Part shown: positions 1-6,592 of the stretch, one piece after another
Position numbering within the stretch: position 1 is the first letter of the stretch
Layout of the letters: every line of letters begins with the position of its first letter
NCBI GenBank assembly: GCA_002434335.1
Contig: DJJW01000061.1
Coordinates: 1,105-30,387, forward strand
Source of the DNA: Lachnoclostridium sp. UBA6558
GTDB lineage: Bacteria; Bacillota; Clostridia; Lachnospirales; Lachnospiraceae
Reading direction: 5' to 3'
DNA length: 29,283 nt
The notes under the pieces: generated by a model
Seen by the model: the letters and a program-made list of their open reading frames with translations, nothing else
The model's database searches: none
Told to the model about the DNA's origin: nothing
Position numbers and translations under genes: made by a program

Positions 1-1
1 G

Positions 2-520
2 ATACAACACGGGGATAATACAGCAACATTAAAGCTGATAGAAAAATTCAAGCCAATCTTAAAAAAGTATTCTCATAGCCTTTCTTACGAAGATGCCTAT
101 GACGATCTTCTTGTGGATTTTATTGAATTACTTGCTACCTTAAAAGCTGATAAGATACAAAATAAAAATGACGGTTGTTTGGTAGCTTATCTTACCACTT
201 CCATACATAACAGTTATATTAAGAAGCTGATAAGGGTAAAACAGTTACAAAATTATACCACTTATTCAGAACTCAGTGAAAATGAATTGTACTATATCGA
301 CTCCCTGACTGCAACAACGGATACCTATGTAAATACTGATTATGACCTGTTAAGAGAGCTTTTAACTAATCAGGAATTTACTATCATCAAAATGCTTTAT
401 TATGACGGCTATACTGTTACTGAAACTGCCGATGCCATAGGTATAACCAGGCAGGCAATAAACCAGATGAAGAACAGAGCTTTGAAGAAGCTAAAAAATA
501 TATTTGTGGACAAGCATTAG
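2..520 (+). CDS. Small sigma-70-type RNA polymerase sigma factor (TcdR/UviA-like), 5' end outside window
   Basis: The reading frame is open from base 2, so this is the C-terminal ~172 residues of a gene that starts left of the window; a GTG at 113 is internal. The early part (GDNTATLKLIEKF, then YEDAYDDL) resembles region 2 of small clostridial sigma factors. The C-terminal ~50 residues form a region-4 helix-turn-helix (QEFTIIKMLYYDGYTVTET, then GITRQAINQMKNRALKKL). It ends in TAG 16 bases before a holin gene with a GGAGGA ribosome site at 525-530, so the two are cotranscribed. Sigma factor next to holin recalls TcdR/TcdE of Clostridioides difficile and UviA/UviB of Clostridium perfringens, where the sigma factor drives toxin or bacteriocin genes and the holin helps release. 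That role is an inference here, since no toxin gene is visible. A generic phage-type sigma-like regulator is the alternative. Confidence 0.8.
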   Translation: MQHGDNTATLKLIEKFKPILKKYSHSLSYEDAYDDLLVDFIELLATLKADKIQNKNDGCLVAYLTTSIHNSYIKKLIRVKQLQNYTTYSELSENELYYIDSLTATTDTYVNTDYDLLRELLTNQEFTIIKMLYYDGYTVTETADAIGITRQAINQMKNRALKKLKNIFVDKH

Positions 521-536
521 ACCTGGAGGATAGATT

Positions 537-938
537 ATGGAGGATATGATAGAACATATTAGATTAATTCTTGCATTTGTGGGTGGAATACTGGGTTGTA
601 TCTTTGGAGGATTTAACTCTCTTATTTATGCACTGACCGTATTTGTAGCCATTGATTATATTACGGGAGTTTTATTGGCAATAAGGGATAAAAAGATTTC
701 CAGTGAAGTAGGGTATAAGGGTATTGTAAGAAAGTTCCTGATATTCTTGATTGTTTCCATGGGAAATATTATGGATAACTATGTACTGGGAACAGGCAGT
801 ACCCTTAGAACCTTAGTTATTATGTTTTATTTGGCTAATGAAGGGATTAGTATATTAGAGAATGCCGGACAGTTGGGGTTACCCATTCCTCAGAAGTTAA
901 GAGAGGTTATTGAAAAGCTTAATGGTAATTACGAGTAA
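537..938 (+). CDS. Phage-type holin (TcdE / phi-Cp holin family)
   Basis: This 133-residue membrane protein has the length and layout of the clostridial toxin-secretion/phage-lysis holin family. Three or four hydrophobic segments are visible (about residues 8-28, 30-50, 64-82 and 90-105). They are separated by the family-typical stretch AIDYITGVLLAIRDKKISS and followed by a glycine after SEV (SEVGYKGIVRK). The tail (LPIPQKLREVIEKLN) is amphipathic and charged, as in holins. Members make holes in the cytoplasmic membrane for endolysin or toxin release. The start at 537 has a good GGAGGA site seven bases upstream. It directly follows a TcdR-like sigma factor, and no endolysin is visible inside the window, which fits a secretion or regulatory remnant more than a complete lysis cassette. 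Family assignment is confident; its cargo is unknown. Confidence 0.88.
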   Translation: MEDMIEHIRLILAFVGGILGCIFGGFNSLIYALTVFVAIDYITGVLLAIRDKKISSEVGYKGIVRKFLIFLIVSMGNIMDNYVLGTGSTLRTLVIMFYLANEGISILENAGQLGLPIPQKLREVIEKLNGNYE

Positions 939-1410
939 TTAAAGTTAACTAATTTATTTATTTTCTGATTAAGCAAATTAAAAGCAGATATTTGCAAGCC
1001 ATAAAATTTAACACAATTCATGAAACGCTATAAAGACTAAAACACTAGCCTTTACTGCATTTCATGGATTTATGTGTTATCATTAAGCCTGAAATGAGAA
1101 ACACTGTAAAACGAGTTTACACAAAACTAAAACAGACCTTAAGCACACTACTTAAATTTAGATTATCTAATTTTGTCTCTTTGCTTTTTCAATTATTCCT
1201 AATGCTAGGCGTGGATAAAGCTTGCAACCTTATAAGTAAAGACTTTTTCGGTATTATTGAATATACAGATTTTCAAATGAGATTAATAATAAAAAATAAA
1301 AATGTATACACCCTCAAATTAATCTTCGTTTTTAGGTCCAATGCTTTTTCTTTCTGCACTAATTGACATATGTCAAACTAAGATTAAATATATATACTTA
1401 ACGTATCGCA
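939..1410. other. Gene-free AT-rich interval after the holin
   Basis: No convincing gene is seen in this 470-base stretch. An imperfect hairpin at about 1019-1067 (CATGAAA..TAAAG paired with CTTTA..TTTCATG) could be a weak terminator or folding element, but it lacks a T-run. A 100-codon open frame at 1064-1366 has no ribosome site and an unremarkable, low-complexity product, so it was not called. Confidence 0.5.
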
Positions 1411-1800
1411 TTATGATTGAAGAGGCCAAGGCCTTTTCTCTTCATATAAGTTTGTAATCAAACCCTTATTTACCCATTTCTGATAAAGTCCTTTATCCAC
1501 CATATCCAATCCAAGTTTTTCATTAATTCTATAATCATTGATCAATGAATGTAAAAGTAATTTATTTTTATCTTCTTTTATTACTCTAAACTTATATCCT
1601 TGATACTCTGCATATGTTTTAATATCGTAAATGTCCTCTAAATCAACTTTTTGAACATTATTTACAAAAATACCTCTATAGGGAATAAATCCATCACTAA
1701 CCTCATGTATGTTATATGATCGTAAAGTGTAGGAACCGTCATTCTTAATACCAACTTCATATTCTTTACCCTTATAAACCGCATATATACCGTCTTTCAT
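1411..1800 (-). CDS. Small soluble protein of unknown function, immunity-protein-like
   Basis: I do not recognise a named family for this 129-residue protein. It has no signal peptide or membrane segment. It begins MKDGIYAVYKGKEYEVG, a beta-hairpin rich start seen in small cytosolic proteins that accompany polymorphic toxins, and ends in a charged and aromatic tail (EEKRPWPLQS). The ribosome site AGGAGG (1810-1815) overlaps the stop codon (1814-1816) of the decayed gene upstream, so the two were once translationally coupled. This suggests an orphan immunity gene left after its partner decayed, but that is inference. It could equally be a lipid- or ligand-binding accessory protein. The coding call is fairly sure because start, ribosome site and codon use agree; the function is open. 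Confidence 0.6.
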   Translation of the reverse strand: MKDGIYAVYKGKEYEVGIKNDGSYTLRSYNIHEVSDGFIPYRGIFVNNVQKVDLEDIYDIKTYAEYQGYKFRVIKEDKNKLLLHSLINDYRINEKLGLDMVDKGLYQKWVNKGLITNLYEEKRPWPLQS

Positions 1801-1813
1801 CTAAATCATCCTC

Positions 1814-2440
1814 CTATGGTATAACCAGGTTCTGAATATCAATAAACTTTCCAATTTCCTGATCATACACTCCCACTAAAATTTCTAAACCATCTTTCGA
1901 TATCGTAAAAAGTTCTGCCCCATCTGCCAATTGCACTAAACTCTATTGTTATCTTTTTCACTACTTCTTTTCCTGCCATTATTAACAACAATAGTGTAGT
2001 CACCAGGATAAGTAAATTTTTCGCTAATATTTATATAGGTATTTTCTCTATAATACGTATTTGTATCACTGTAGTCATTTGGACCAGTAATTTTTACAGT
2101 AAGCGACTCTTTGTTTTTGTTGCAATAAAAAGCTGAAAAGGTGTATAAGTCAGTGTATTGCCTCTTATTTTTATCAAAGGTTCATCTGTTAAGTTATATG
2201 TATTTACTTTTATACCACTTACGGCAAGACTTAAATCCCCATTATCCGTGAATAGTCCGAAGCAATATTGTAGCCTATTAAATGTTCCCGAAATAGGCAC
2301 TTAAATGACAGTCTCATACCTCTAGGAACATTGATTCCCATAAAACTTGATTCAATTTATATTTCAATACGTGACATTCTTATCTATCAAAATAGTGCCT
2401 TGATAATTCCATGCCCAATCTGATAGTACTCCCCAATGTA
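1814..2440 (-). pseudogene. Decayed gene, probably an extracellular beta-rich protein, with multiple frameshifts
   Basis: Fragments that read as protein lie in different frames of the minus strand in order. A Trp-rich piece (LSDWAWNYQGTILIDKN, near 2370-2430) is followed by INVPRGMRLSF near 2300-2340. Next comes an open stretch at 2094-2300 (GDLSLAVSGIKVNTYNLTDE...FQLFIATKTK), then ESLTVKITGPNDYSDTN and YPGDYTIVVNNG in the next frame (about 1980-2100). KEVVKKITIEFS follows after another shift, then ADGAELFTISKDGLEILVGV up to a TAG at 1814. The joint near 2100 needs only one extra A to continue TKTK into ESLTVK. At least three or four frameshifts make it non-functional. The pieces look like an Ig/cadherin-like secreted or surface protein, family unknown. 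The 5' boundary is uncertain. Confidence 0.6.
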
Positions 2441-2546
2441 GATTTCAAGGAATTTCAGGTTAAAGTTGAACTAACGGGGAAAGCTTCATATACGGATCAT
2501 ATAAACTAAATACATTTTACACCATTTATTAACATGATATATCTAA

Positions 2547-2585
2547 AAAAGCTATCAATAAAGATCTAAACCTTCTATTGATAGC
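2547..2585 (-). terminator. Intrinsic terminator after the SDR gene
   Basis: On the minus strand a perfect 10-bp stem (GCTATCAATA with TATTGATAGC, at 2576-2585 and 2551-2560) is followed at once by a run of six T. It lies about 50 bases after the SDR stop codon and would end the riboswitch-antiporter-SDR transcript. Confidence 0.8.
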
Positions 2586-2634
2586 ATGATTTATGATTTA
2601 TGATTTATTGTCTGTTTTCTTTACTTTGTTATTT

Positions 2635-3504
2635 CTATCCATTAACAACTGTACCACCATTAACATGAATGGTCTGACCAGTAATATAGGTAGATGCATC
2701 GGAGGCGAGAAATACATAAGCTTCTGCTACCTCAACCGGCTGTCCTGCCCGTTTTAAGGGTGTATCTTTCCCAAAGGTCCCAACGGTATTTTTATCCAAT
2801 GTGGAAACAATCAATGGTGTCCAAATAGGACCAGGTGCCACTTGATTTACCCTTATCTTACGTTCTGCAAGATTAGTGGATAAGGATCTTGTAAAGGCTG
2901 TGATTGCACCTTTTGTAGCGGAATAGTCCAGTAAAGTCTCATTTCCTTTAAAGGCCGTTATAGAGCTTGTATTTATGATGATACTATTTTCTTTCAGATG
3001 AGGAAGTGCTGCCCTGGTTAAATAAAACATAGCGAAGATATTGGTCTGAAACGTCCTTTGCAGCTGTTCATCGGTAATGTCCTCCAGTCTTTTCTGCTGG
3101 TGCTGCTCAGCTGCGTTGTTTACCAGAATATCCAGCTGCTGAAAGGTCTGTATGGTTTTCTCTATGACCTGATTGCAGAAATTACTGTCCCCAATATCAC
3201 CCTTTATCAGCAGTGCTTTACTCTGATAGCTTTCTACTGCCTGTTTTGTCGTATTTGCATCATCATCCGCTATATTATAGACAATAACAACATTACAGCC
3301 TTCCTTGGCATAGGCAACTGCCACCGCTCTGCCGATTCCACTGTCACCACCAGTTATAATTGCTGTCTTTCCTTTCAGTCTGTCAGCTCCCTTATAATCC
3401 GGATTATCATAAATCGGTTCCGGCTCCATACGGCTTTCCTTTCCAGGAACAGACTGTTTCTGACCCTGAATTTCCTGAGGGGTATACATATCCTTGTCTT
3501 TCAT
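2635..3504 (-). CDS. SDR family NAD(P)-dependent oxidoreductase (general stress protein 39 / YdaD type)
   Basis: This 289-residue short-chain dehydrogenase carries the long N-terminal extension of the general-stress YdaD/YhxD group (PQEIQGQKQSVPGKES, then IYDNPDYKGADRLKGK). The Rossmann glycine motif TGGDSGIGRA is near residues 51-60, NNAA near 132, and the catalytic Ser-Tyr-Lys set is present (NTSSITAF, then YSATKGA). The PGPIWTPL loop and C-terminal ITGQTIHVNGG are typical. It reduces or oxidises a small carbonyl or alcohol with NAD(P); the substrate is unknown. A ribosome site (AGGAGA) precedes the ATG. It lies 66 bases downstream of the F- antiporter with no terminator in between, so it is probably read through from the fluoride riboswitch. 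A short hairpin overlaps its ribosome site. The family call is firm; a fluoride-stress link is inference. Confidence 0.93.
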   Translation of the reverse strand: MKDKDMYTPQEIQGQKQSVPGKESRMEPEPIYDNPDYKGADRLKGKTAIITGGDSGIGRAVAVAYAKEGCNVVIVYNIADDDANTTKQAVESYQSKALLIKGDIGDSNFCNQVIEKTIQTFQQLDILVNNAAEQHQQKRLEDITDEQLQRTFQTNIFAMFYLTRAALPHLKENSIIINTSSITAFKGNETLLDYSATKGAITAFTRSLSTNLAERKIRVNQVAPGPIWTPLIVSTLDKNTVGTFGKDTPLKRAGQPVEVAEAYVFLASDASTYITGQTIHVNGGTVVNG

Positions 3505-3515
3505 GAGTTTATCTC

Positions 3516-3533
3516 CTAATCATTTTTGATTAG
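3516..3533 (-). promoter_or_regulatory. Inverted repeat abutting the SDR ribosome site
   Basis: CTAATCA and TGATTAG form a 7-bp stem with a four-base loop directly before and partly within the AGGAGA ribosome site of the SDR gene. It could sequester the site or be a protein operator. It is short, so chance cannot be excluded. Confidence 0.35.
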
Positions 3534-3570
3534 TATTTCCCTATGAAAGTCAAATTGATACTAAAACAGC

Positions 3571-4791
3571 TTAAGTTTCAGAGCAATAAGTCTTTTGGGC
3601 AGAATAAATTGACCTATTTCCGTTAAAAACATATGCAATTGCTGATACAACAAAAAAATAAGGTATATACTCATAACCAAACACCTCAGCACCTATGAAA
3701 ATCGGTGCTATCATAGTATTGGTTGCACTGCCAAAAACTGCAATATACCCAAGGGCAGCAGTGAATTCAATCGGCAATCCAATAATACCGGCTATTGCTA
3801 CTCCCAAACAGGAACCTATTGAAAATAACGGAGTTACTTCGCCGCCTTGAAAGCCAGCACTAAGGGTTATAATCGTAAGTAAAAATTTCAACCCCCAATC
3901 GAACTCGTAGATTTTACTCTTCGTAAAAGAAGATTCAATTAAATTAGTACCAAGTCCGGAATATCTGCCACGATATAAGACAAGAAATAAAATACTTAAT
4001 AAGCAGCCAATAATAAAAATCTTTAAATATGGATTCTTAATCAGCCTGCTAAAGAATGCCTTGCTAAAATGAAGCAGTCTGGCAAAAAGGCTGCCGACAA
4101 CTCCAAATAAAACCCCCAAGATCATAATTTTAAGCAATGTCAGGGTATCAATATTAACTGTACTATTCAAGTTAAAACTGAATTTCTCCAGACCTAATGC
4201 GTGTGAGGTAAAGCTGGCAGTAAAAGCAGCAATTATACAAGGAAATAATGCCCTGTATTCCAATACTCCTGCCGTAAAGATTTCCATTGCAAAGAAAACA
4301 CCTGCAATCGGTGTTTGAAACAGTCCGGCAAAGCCCGCTCCCATACCAGCTATCAGTAAGATTCTATCACTATTCTTAATATTCAACTTACTGCCTATAT
4401 TGTGGGCTACTGCACCGCCTATTTGAACCGCGACCCCCTCACGCCCTGCACTGCCTCCAAATAAATGAGTTATCCAGGTATTTAAAATAACCAACGGAAC
4501 AAGTCTTTTGGGAATTGCCTGCTCCTCCTTCAAACCCACTGAAAATAATAACGGCATTCCTTTGATAGAATTTTTACCGATTTTTGTGTATAGGAAGATA
4601 ATAAATAAACCCGCCAAAGGAAGCAAAGGGATCAGATAATAAATATGTCTATTCCTAAAATCTGTTATTTCTAACAGTACTCTGCCAAACAGTGAATCAA
4701 TGCCGCCAACTAATAACCCTATAAATAATGAAATGCTCCCAAGAATAATTATATCTCTATAGTTGCTAAACATTTCTTTTAACTTAATCAT
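3571..4791 (-). CDS. CLC-F type fluoride/proton antiporter (voltage-gated chloride channel family)
   Basis: This 406-residue polytopic membrane protein belongs to the CLC family. The segment THLFGGSAGREGVAVQIGG (about residues 109-127) carries the gating glutamate in GREGV. Chloride CLCs usually have GREGP at this place, whereas the fluoride-exporting CLC-F branch has GREGT or GREGV. A second signature (FQGGEVTPLFSIGSCLG) is near residues 316-332. Length and about ten hydrophobic helices fit CLC-F better than longer chloride antiporters with CBS domains. Its gene sits directly behind a fluoride riboswitch, which agrees with F-/H+ exchange to lower cytoplasmic fluoride. The start has AAGGAGA seven bases upstream. 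Family is certain; fluoride preference is strongly supported by motif and riboswitch together but not shown directly. Confidence 0.92.
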   Translation of the reverse strand: MIKLKEMFSNYRDIIILGSISLFIGLLVGGIDSLFGRVLLEITDFRNRHIYYLIPLLPLAGLFIIFLYTKIGKNSIKGMPLLFSVGLKEEQAIPKRLVPLVILNTWITHLFGGSAGREGVAVQIGGAVAHNIGSKLNIKNSDRILLIAGMGAGFAGLFQTPIAGVFFAMEIFTAGVLEYRALFPCIIAAFTASFTSHALGLEKFSFNLNSTVNIDTLTLLKIMILGVLFGVVGSLFARLLHFSKAFFSRLIKNPYLKIFIIGCLLSILFLVLYRGRYSGLGTNLIESSFTKSKIYEFDWGLKFLLTIITLSAGFQGGEVTPLFSIGSCLGVAIAGIIGLPIEFTAALGYIAVFGSATNTMIAPIFIGAEVFGYEYIPYFFVVSAIAYVFNGNRSIYSAQKTYCSET

Positions 4792-4812
4792 CTGACTTCT
4801 CCTTTGTGTTCC

Positions 4813-4860
4813 AAAAAAATAAGCTGATAACCCCTGTTTTTAAACAGAAGTCATCAGCTT
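4813..4860 (-). terminator. Riboswitch-controlled terminator stem (expression platform)
   Basis: The 3' end of the aptamer (AAGCTGATGACTTCTG) can pair along its whole length, counting G-U pairs, with CAGGGGTTATCAGCTT. The loop is A-rich and a run of seven T follows. Aptamer and terminator therefore compete for the same bases, so ligand binding should permit read-through into the antiporter gene. Confidence 0.85.
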
Positions 4861-4903
4861 TAAAAGCAGTTTAGGCATTACCCAAGGGAGAACCTCATTC
4901 CCT
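4844..4903 (-). ncRNA. Fluoride riboswitch (crcB motif) upstream of the CLC-F gene
   Basis: Read on the minus strand, GGGAATGAGGTTCTCCC forms the first hairpin. A short optional hairpin (GGGTAATGCC) follows, then AAACTGC, TTTTAAA and GCTGATGACTTCTG. This matches the known fluoride aptamer plan, as in Thermotoga petrophila: GGG-ATGAGG-CCC, AAACTGC, a small stem, then GCTGATG and a segment pairing back with GAGG. Here GAGGTT pairs with GACTTC (two G-U pairs), giving the long-range helix. A consensus promoter lies just upstream, a terminator that shares aptamer bases lies just downstream, and a CLC-F transporter gene follows. The inserted GGGTAATGCC hairpin is the only departure from the minimal aptamer. 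Confidence 0.88.
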
Positions 4904-4909
4904 AAAAGG

Positions 4910-4938
4910 AGTATAGCAACGATTTTATAACCTGTCAA
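4910..4938 (-). promoter_or_regulatory. Consensus sigma-A promoter for the fluoride riboswitch transcript
   Basis: TTGACA (4933-4938) and TATACT (4910-4915) are separated by exactly 17 bases on the minus strand. The expected start point falls near 4903, at the first base of the aptamer. Confidence 0.88.
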
Positions 4939-4954
4939 TATCATTTGTGAACCC

Positions 4955-5058
4955 CCACTATAGTTTGCAATGCTCCTTTTATAGTTTGCAGTGCACCCAC
5001 TATAGCTTGCAGTGCACCTACTGTAGCTTGCATGCTCCCACTTTAGTTTACTATGCAC
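4955..5058. repeat. Five-copy 21-bp tandem repeat between the ECF gene and the riboswitch promoter
   Basis: Five units at 4955-4975, 4976-4996, 4997-5017, 5018-5037 (one base shorter) and 5038-5058 share the core TATAGYTTGCA-TGCAC. Copies differ at several sites, so the array is not freshly made. It contains repeated TGCA palindromes. No gene is present; an open frame across it is an artefact of the repeat. Confidence 0.85.
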
Positions 5059-5084
5059 CTATTGTATATATACGTTATCAATGA

Positions 5085-5714
5085 TTATTCATTTTTAATT
5101 ACCTTCTGCAAAGGTCTGCAAATGCCGGCAGTGAGTATAGCCGCCAAAGCCGCTTCGGGTAATCCATTTACAAATATTATAGTTAATATTGCTTTATAAA
5201 CAGCATCTAAAGAAAGATTGAAGGCTTCACCATAGGCATCACGAAATAAAAAATAAATCAAACTCATGACAAATAGGGTATTTGTCATCGAACCAACAAG
5301 ACCACTAACTCCCAGAGTAAATAATTTTCCTCTGGATTTCAACAACCTGTTTATAAGTTTATACACATAATAAGGAAATATCCCTACTAAGATTCGGGGA
5401 AGAAACGCAACAATAAGTGCCATCCAGCTTCCCCTTTCCGTCCCCGGTAAGGGTATGAAGGGTGAAAAGGCAAACGAGAGAACCGTTGGTGCAAATGTAT
5501 TGTTATATAAACTGGTAAGCCCAAATACAACCCCTAAACCCGCTCCGATTCCTGGTCCAAGCAAGATTGCTCCGATTATTACAGGTACATGGATAATGGT
5601 AGCCTTTATAGCAGGCAGCTGTATATACCCAAATGGTGTAAAATTCAAAAGTATAATGATTGCCCCAAATAAAGCTGCTAACACCATTCTCCTCGTATTA
5701 TTTTTACTGTTCAT
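5085..5714 (-). CDS. ECF transporter substrate-specificity (S) component
   Basis: This 209-residue protein with about six membrane helices has the N-terminal plan of ECF-type S components: a short basic start, then a first helix with LAALFGAIIILLNFTPFGY. The glycine-rich loop GAILLGPGIGAGLGVVFGL follows, which is shared by vitamin-uptake S subunits of the pantothenate/folate-like group. It would bind one vitamin or cofactor precursor and work with a shared energising module encoded elsewhere. The substrate cannot be read from sequence; similarity to the PanT-like layout makes pantothenate or a related compound a guess only. A frameshifted GyrI-like gene ends 12 bases before its start, so they were one operon. 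An AAAGG ribosome site precedes the ATG. No riboswitch is visible upstream. Confidence 0.82.
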   Translation of the reverse strand: MNSKNNTRRMVLAALFGAIIILLNFTPFGYIQLPAIKATIIHVPVIIGAILLGPGIGAGLGVVFGLTSLYNNTFAPTVLSFAFSPFIPLPGTERGSWMALIVAFLPRILVGIFPYYVYKLINRLLKSRGKLFTLGVSGLVGSMTNTLFVMSLIYFLFRDAYGEAFNLSLDAVYKAILTIIFVNGLPEAALAAILTAGICRPLQKVIKNE

Positions 5715-5726
5715 TAGGTTACCTTT

Positions 5727-6100
5727 CTATTGTGTTATATATTCTGAAAATGAAAGAGTTCTTTCTGCTTCTCTACTTCCTTTTTTATCAATATTCCTCC
5801 AGATCAGATTAGGGAACACTGGACATTTCTCCAACCTATTACCAGCTGCGGTAAGTACACAAGCAATATATACACATGAACTACCGGGATAATCATAGTC
5901 TTCCATCCAACCAACGGTATCTTTTTCCTCTGTTAAGATTTCCGGAAGATTCTTTAAATATTCCATGCTGCCATCCTGCCACACACTGCTCCAAAGCTTT
6001 GCGGTTGTATTATTTCCCACTGCGTCAAACTGATCTAACCTGCTTTCCTATTAGACGTACTGCCGGAACCCTTTTGACTTCAAATCTTATAAATTTTGAT
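5727..6100 (-). pseudogene. GyrI-like (AraC effector-binding type) small-molecule-binding protein, frameshifted
   Basis: An N-terminal piece, FEVKRVPAVRLIGKQVRSV, runs into TGA near 6025. The next frame continues with DAVGNNTTAKLW, WQDGSMEYL, EEKDTVGWM and SSCVYIACVLTAAG. Together these match the usual order of GyrI-like ligand-binding proteins (a VxxxPAxRxIGK start, a W-x3-DG segment, a VGWM segment, then YIAGVLTPAG). One base must be inserted or removed in CAGTTTGACG to join them. After VLTAAG the frame reads into unrelated charged sequence and stops at 5727, so the C-terminal third also seems lost or replaced. It lies 12 bases upstream of the ECF gene. Confidence 0.65.
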
Positions 6101-6139
6101 ATACTTGTCCTTCTCCCACAACCCCTTTTATCGTTTTAA

Positions 6140-6480
6140 TTACTTGAAATACATTTGGCAGGCCGTTGCTTCTATATCCAATTTTTTAGTGTCTTGTTTT
6201 ACAGGTCTTGGCTTCTTTTCGTTTATCTGCATTTCCACCGTTGTACTTTTCTATATTATCATTATTTTCCAATACTTGTAAAGCGATCTGAATAATTTAT
6301 TATTTTTTAAAGCCTTTAGATTCCTCTTATATCTTTCATTTATTTCATTATTTTTAATTAACTTGCCTAATGATCCGCTATAAAATGGAGGGTCTGCAAT
6401 ATGCTATATTGGATAACATCCTGGTCAGTTACCAATTCTTCAAATCATATCTCCAAAATACAAAAAGTTTATCGATATAA
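6140..6480. other. Gene-free interval
   Basis: Nothing coding is recognised in these 340 bases. Short open frames on the plus strand (up to 61 codons) lack ribosome sites and are hydrophobic only because the DNA is T-rich. Confidence 0.5.
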
Positions 6481-6529
6481 ATAATAGCCAGACAAGAGTA
6501 TAATATTATACTTCCTGTCTGACTATTAT
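6481..6529 (-). terminator. Long hairpin downstream of the GH16 gene
   Basis: ATAATAGYCAGACA pairs with TGTCTGGCTATTAT and an inner arm (AGTATAA with TTATACT) extends it, giving a nearly perfect stem of over 20 bp. It begins about 65 bases after the GH16 stop codon. The run after it is TTATTT rather than pure T. A terminator or mRNA-stabilising 3' hairpin is the likely role. Confidence 0.7.
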
Positions 6530-6592
6530 CTGCATTCTGTTAAAACAATGTACTTCAATTAAATTGAACTATAGAGTAATAAATACTTACAG

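Noticed and set aside
1064..1366. 100-codon open frame on the plus strand
   Set aside because: No ribosome site, no recognisable domain, AT-driven composition; treated as chance.
4840..5058. 72-codon frame on the minus strand with repeated ASYSGCT-like units
   Set aside because: It lies on the 21-bp minisatellite, the promoter and the riboswitch; repeat units divisible by three keep it open by chance.
4955..5058. CRISPR array
   Set aside because: Units are contiguous with no unique spacers; the same holds for every other repeat array in the window.
5455..5892. 145-codon plus-strand frame
   Set aside because: Antisense to the ECF S component and the GyrI-like relic; no ribosome site.
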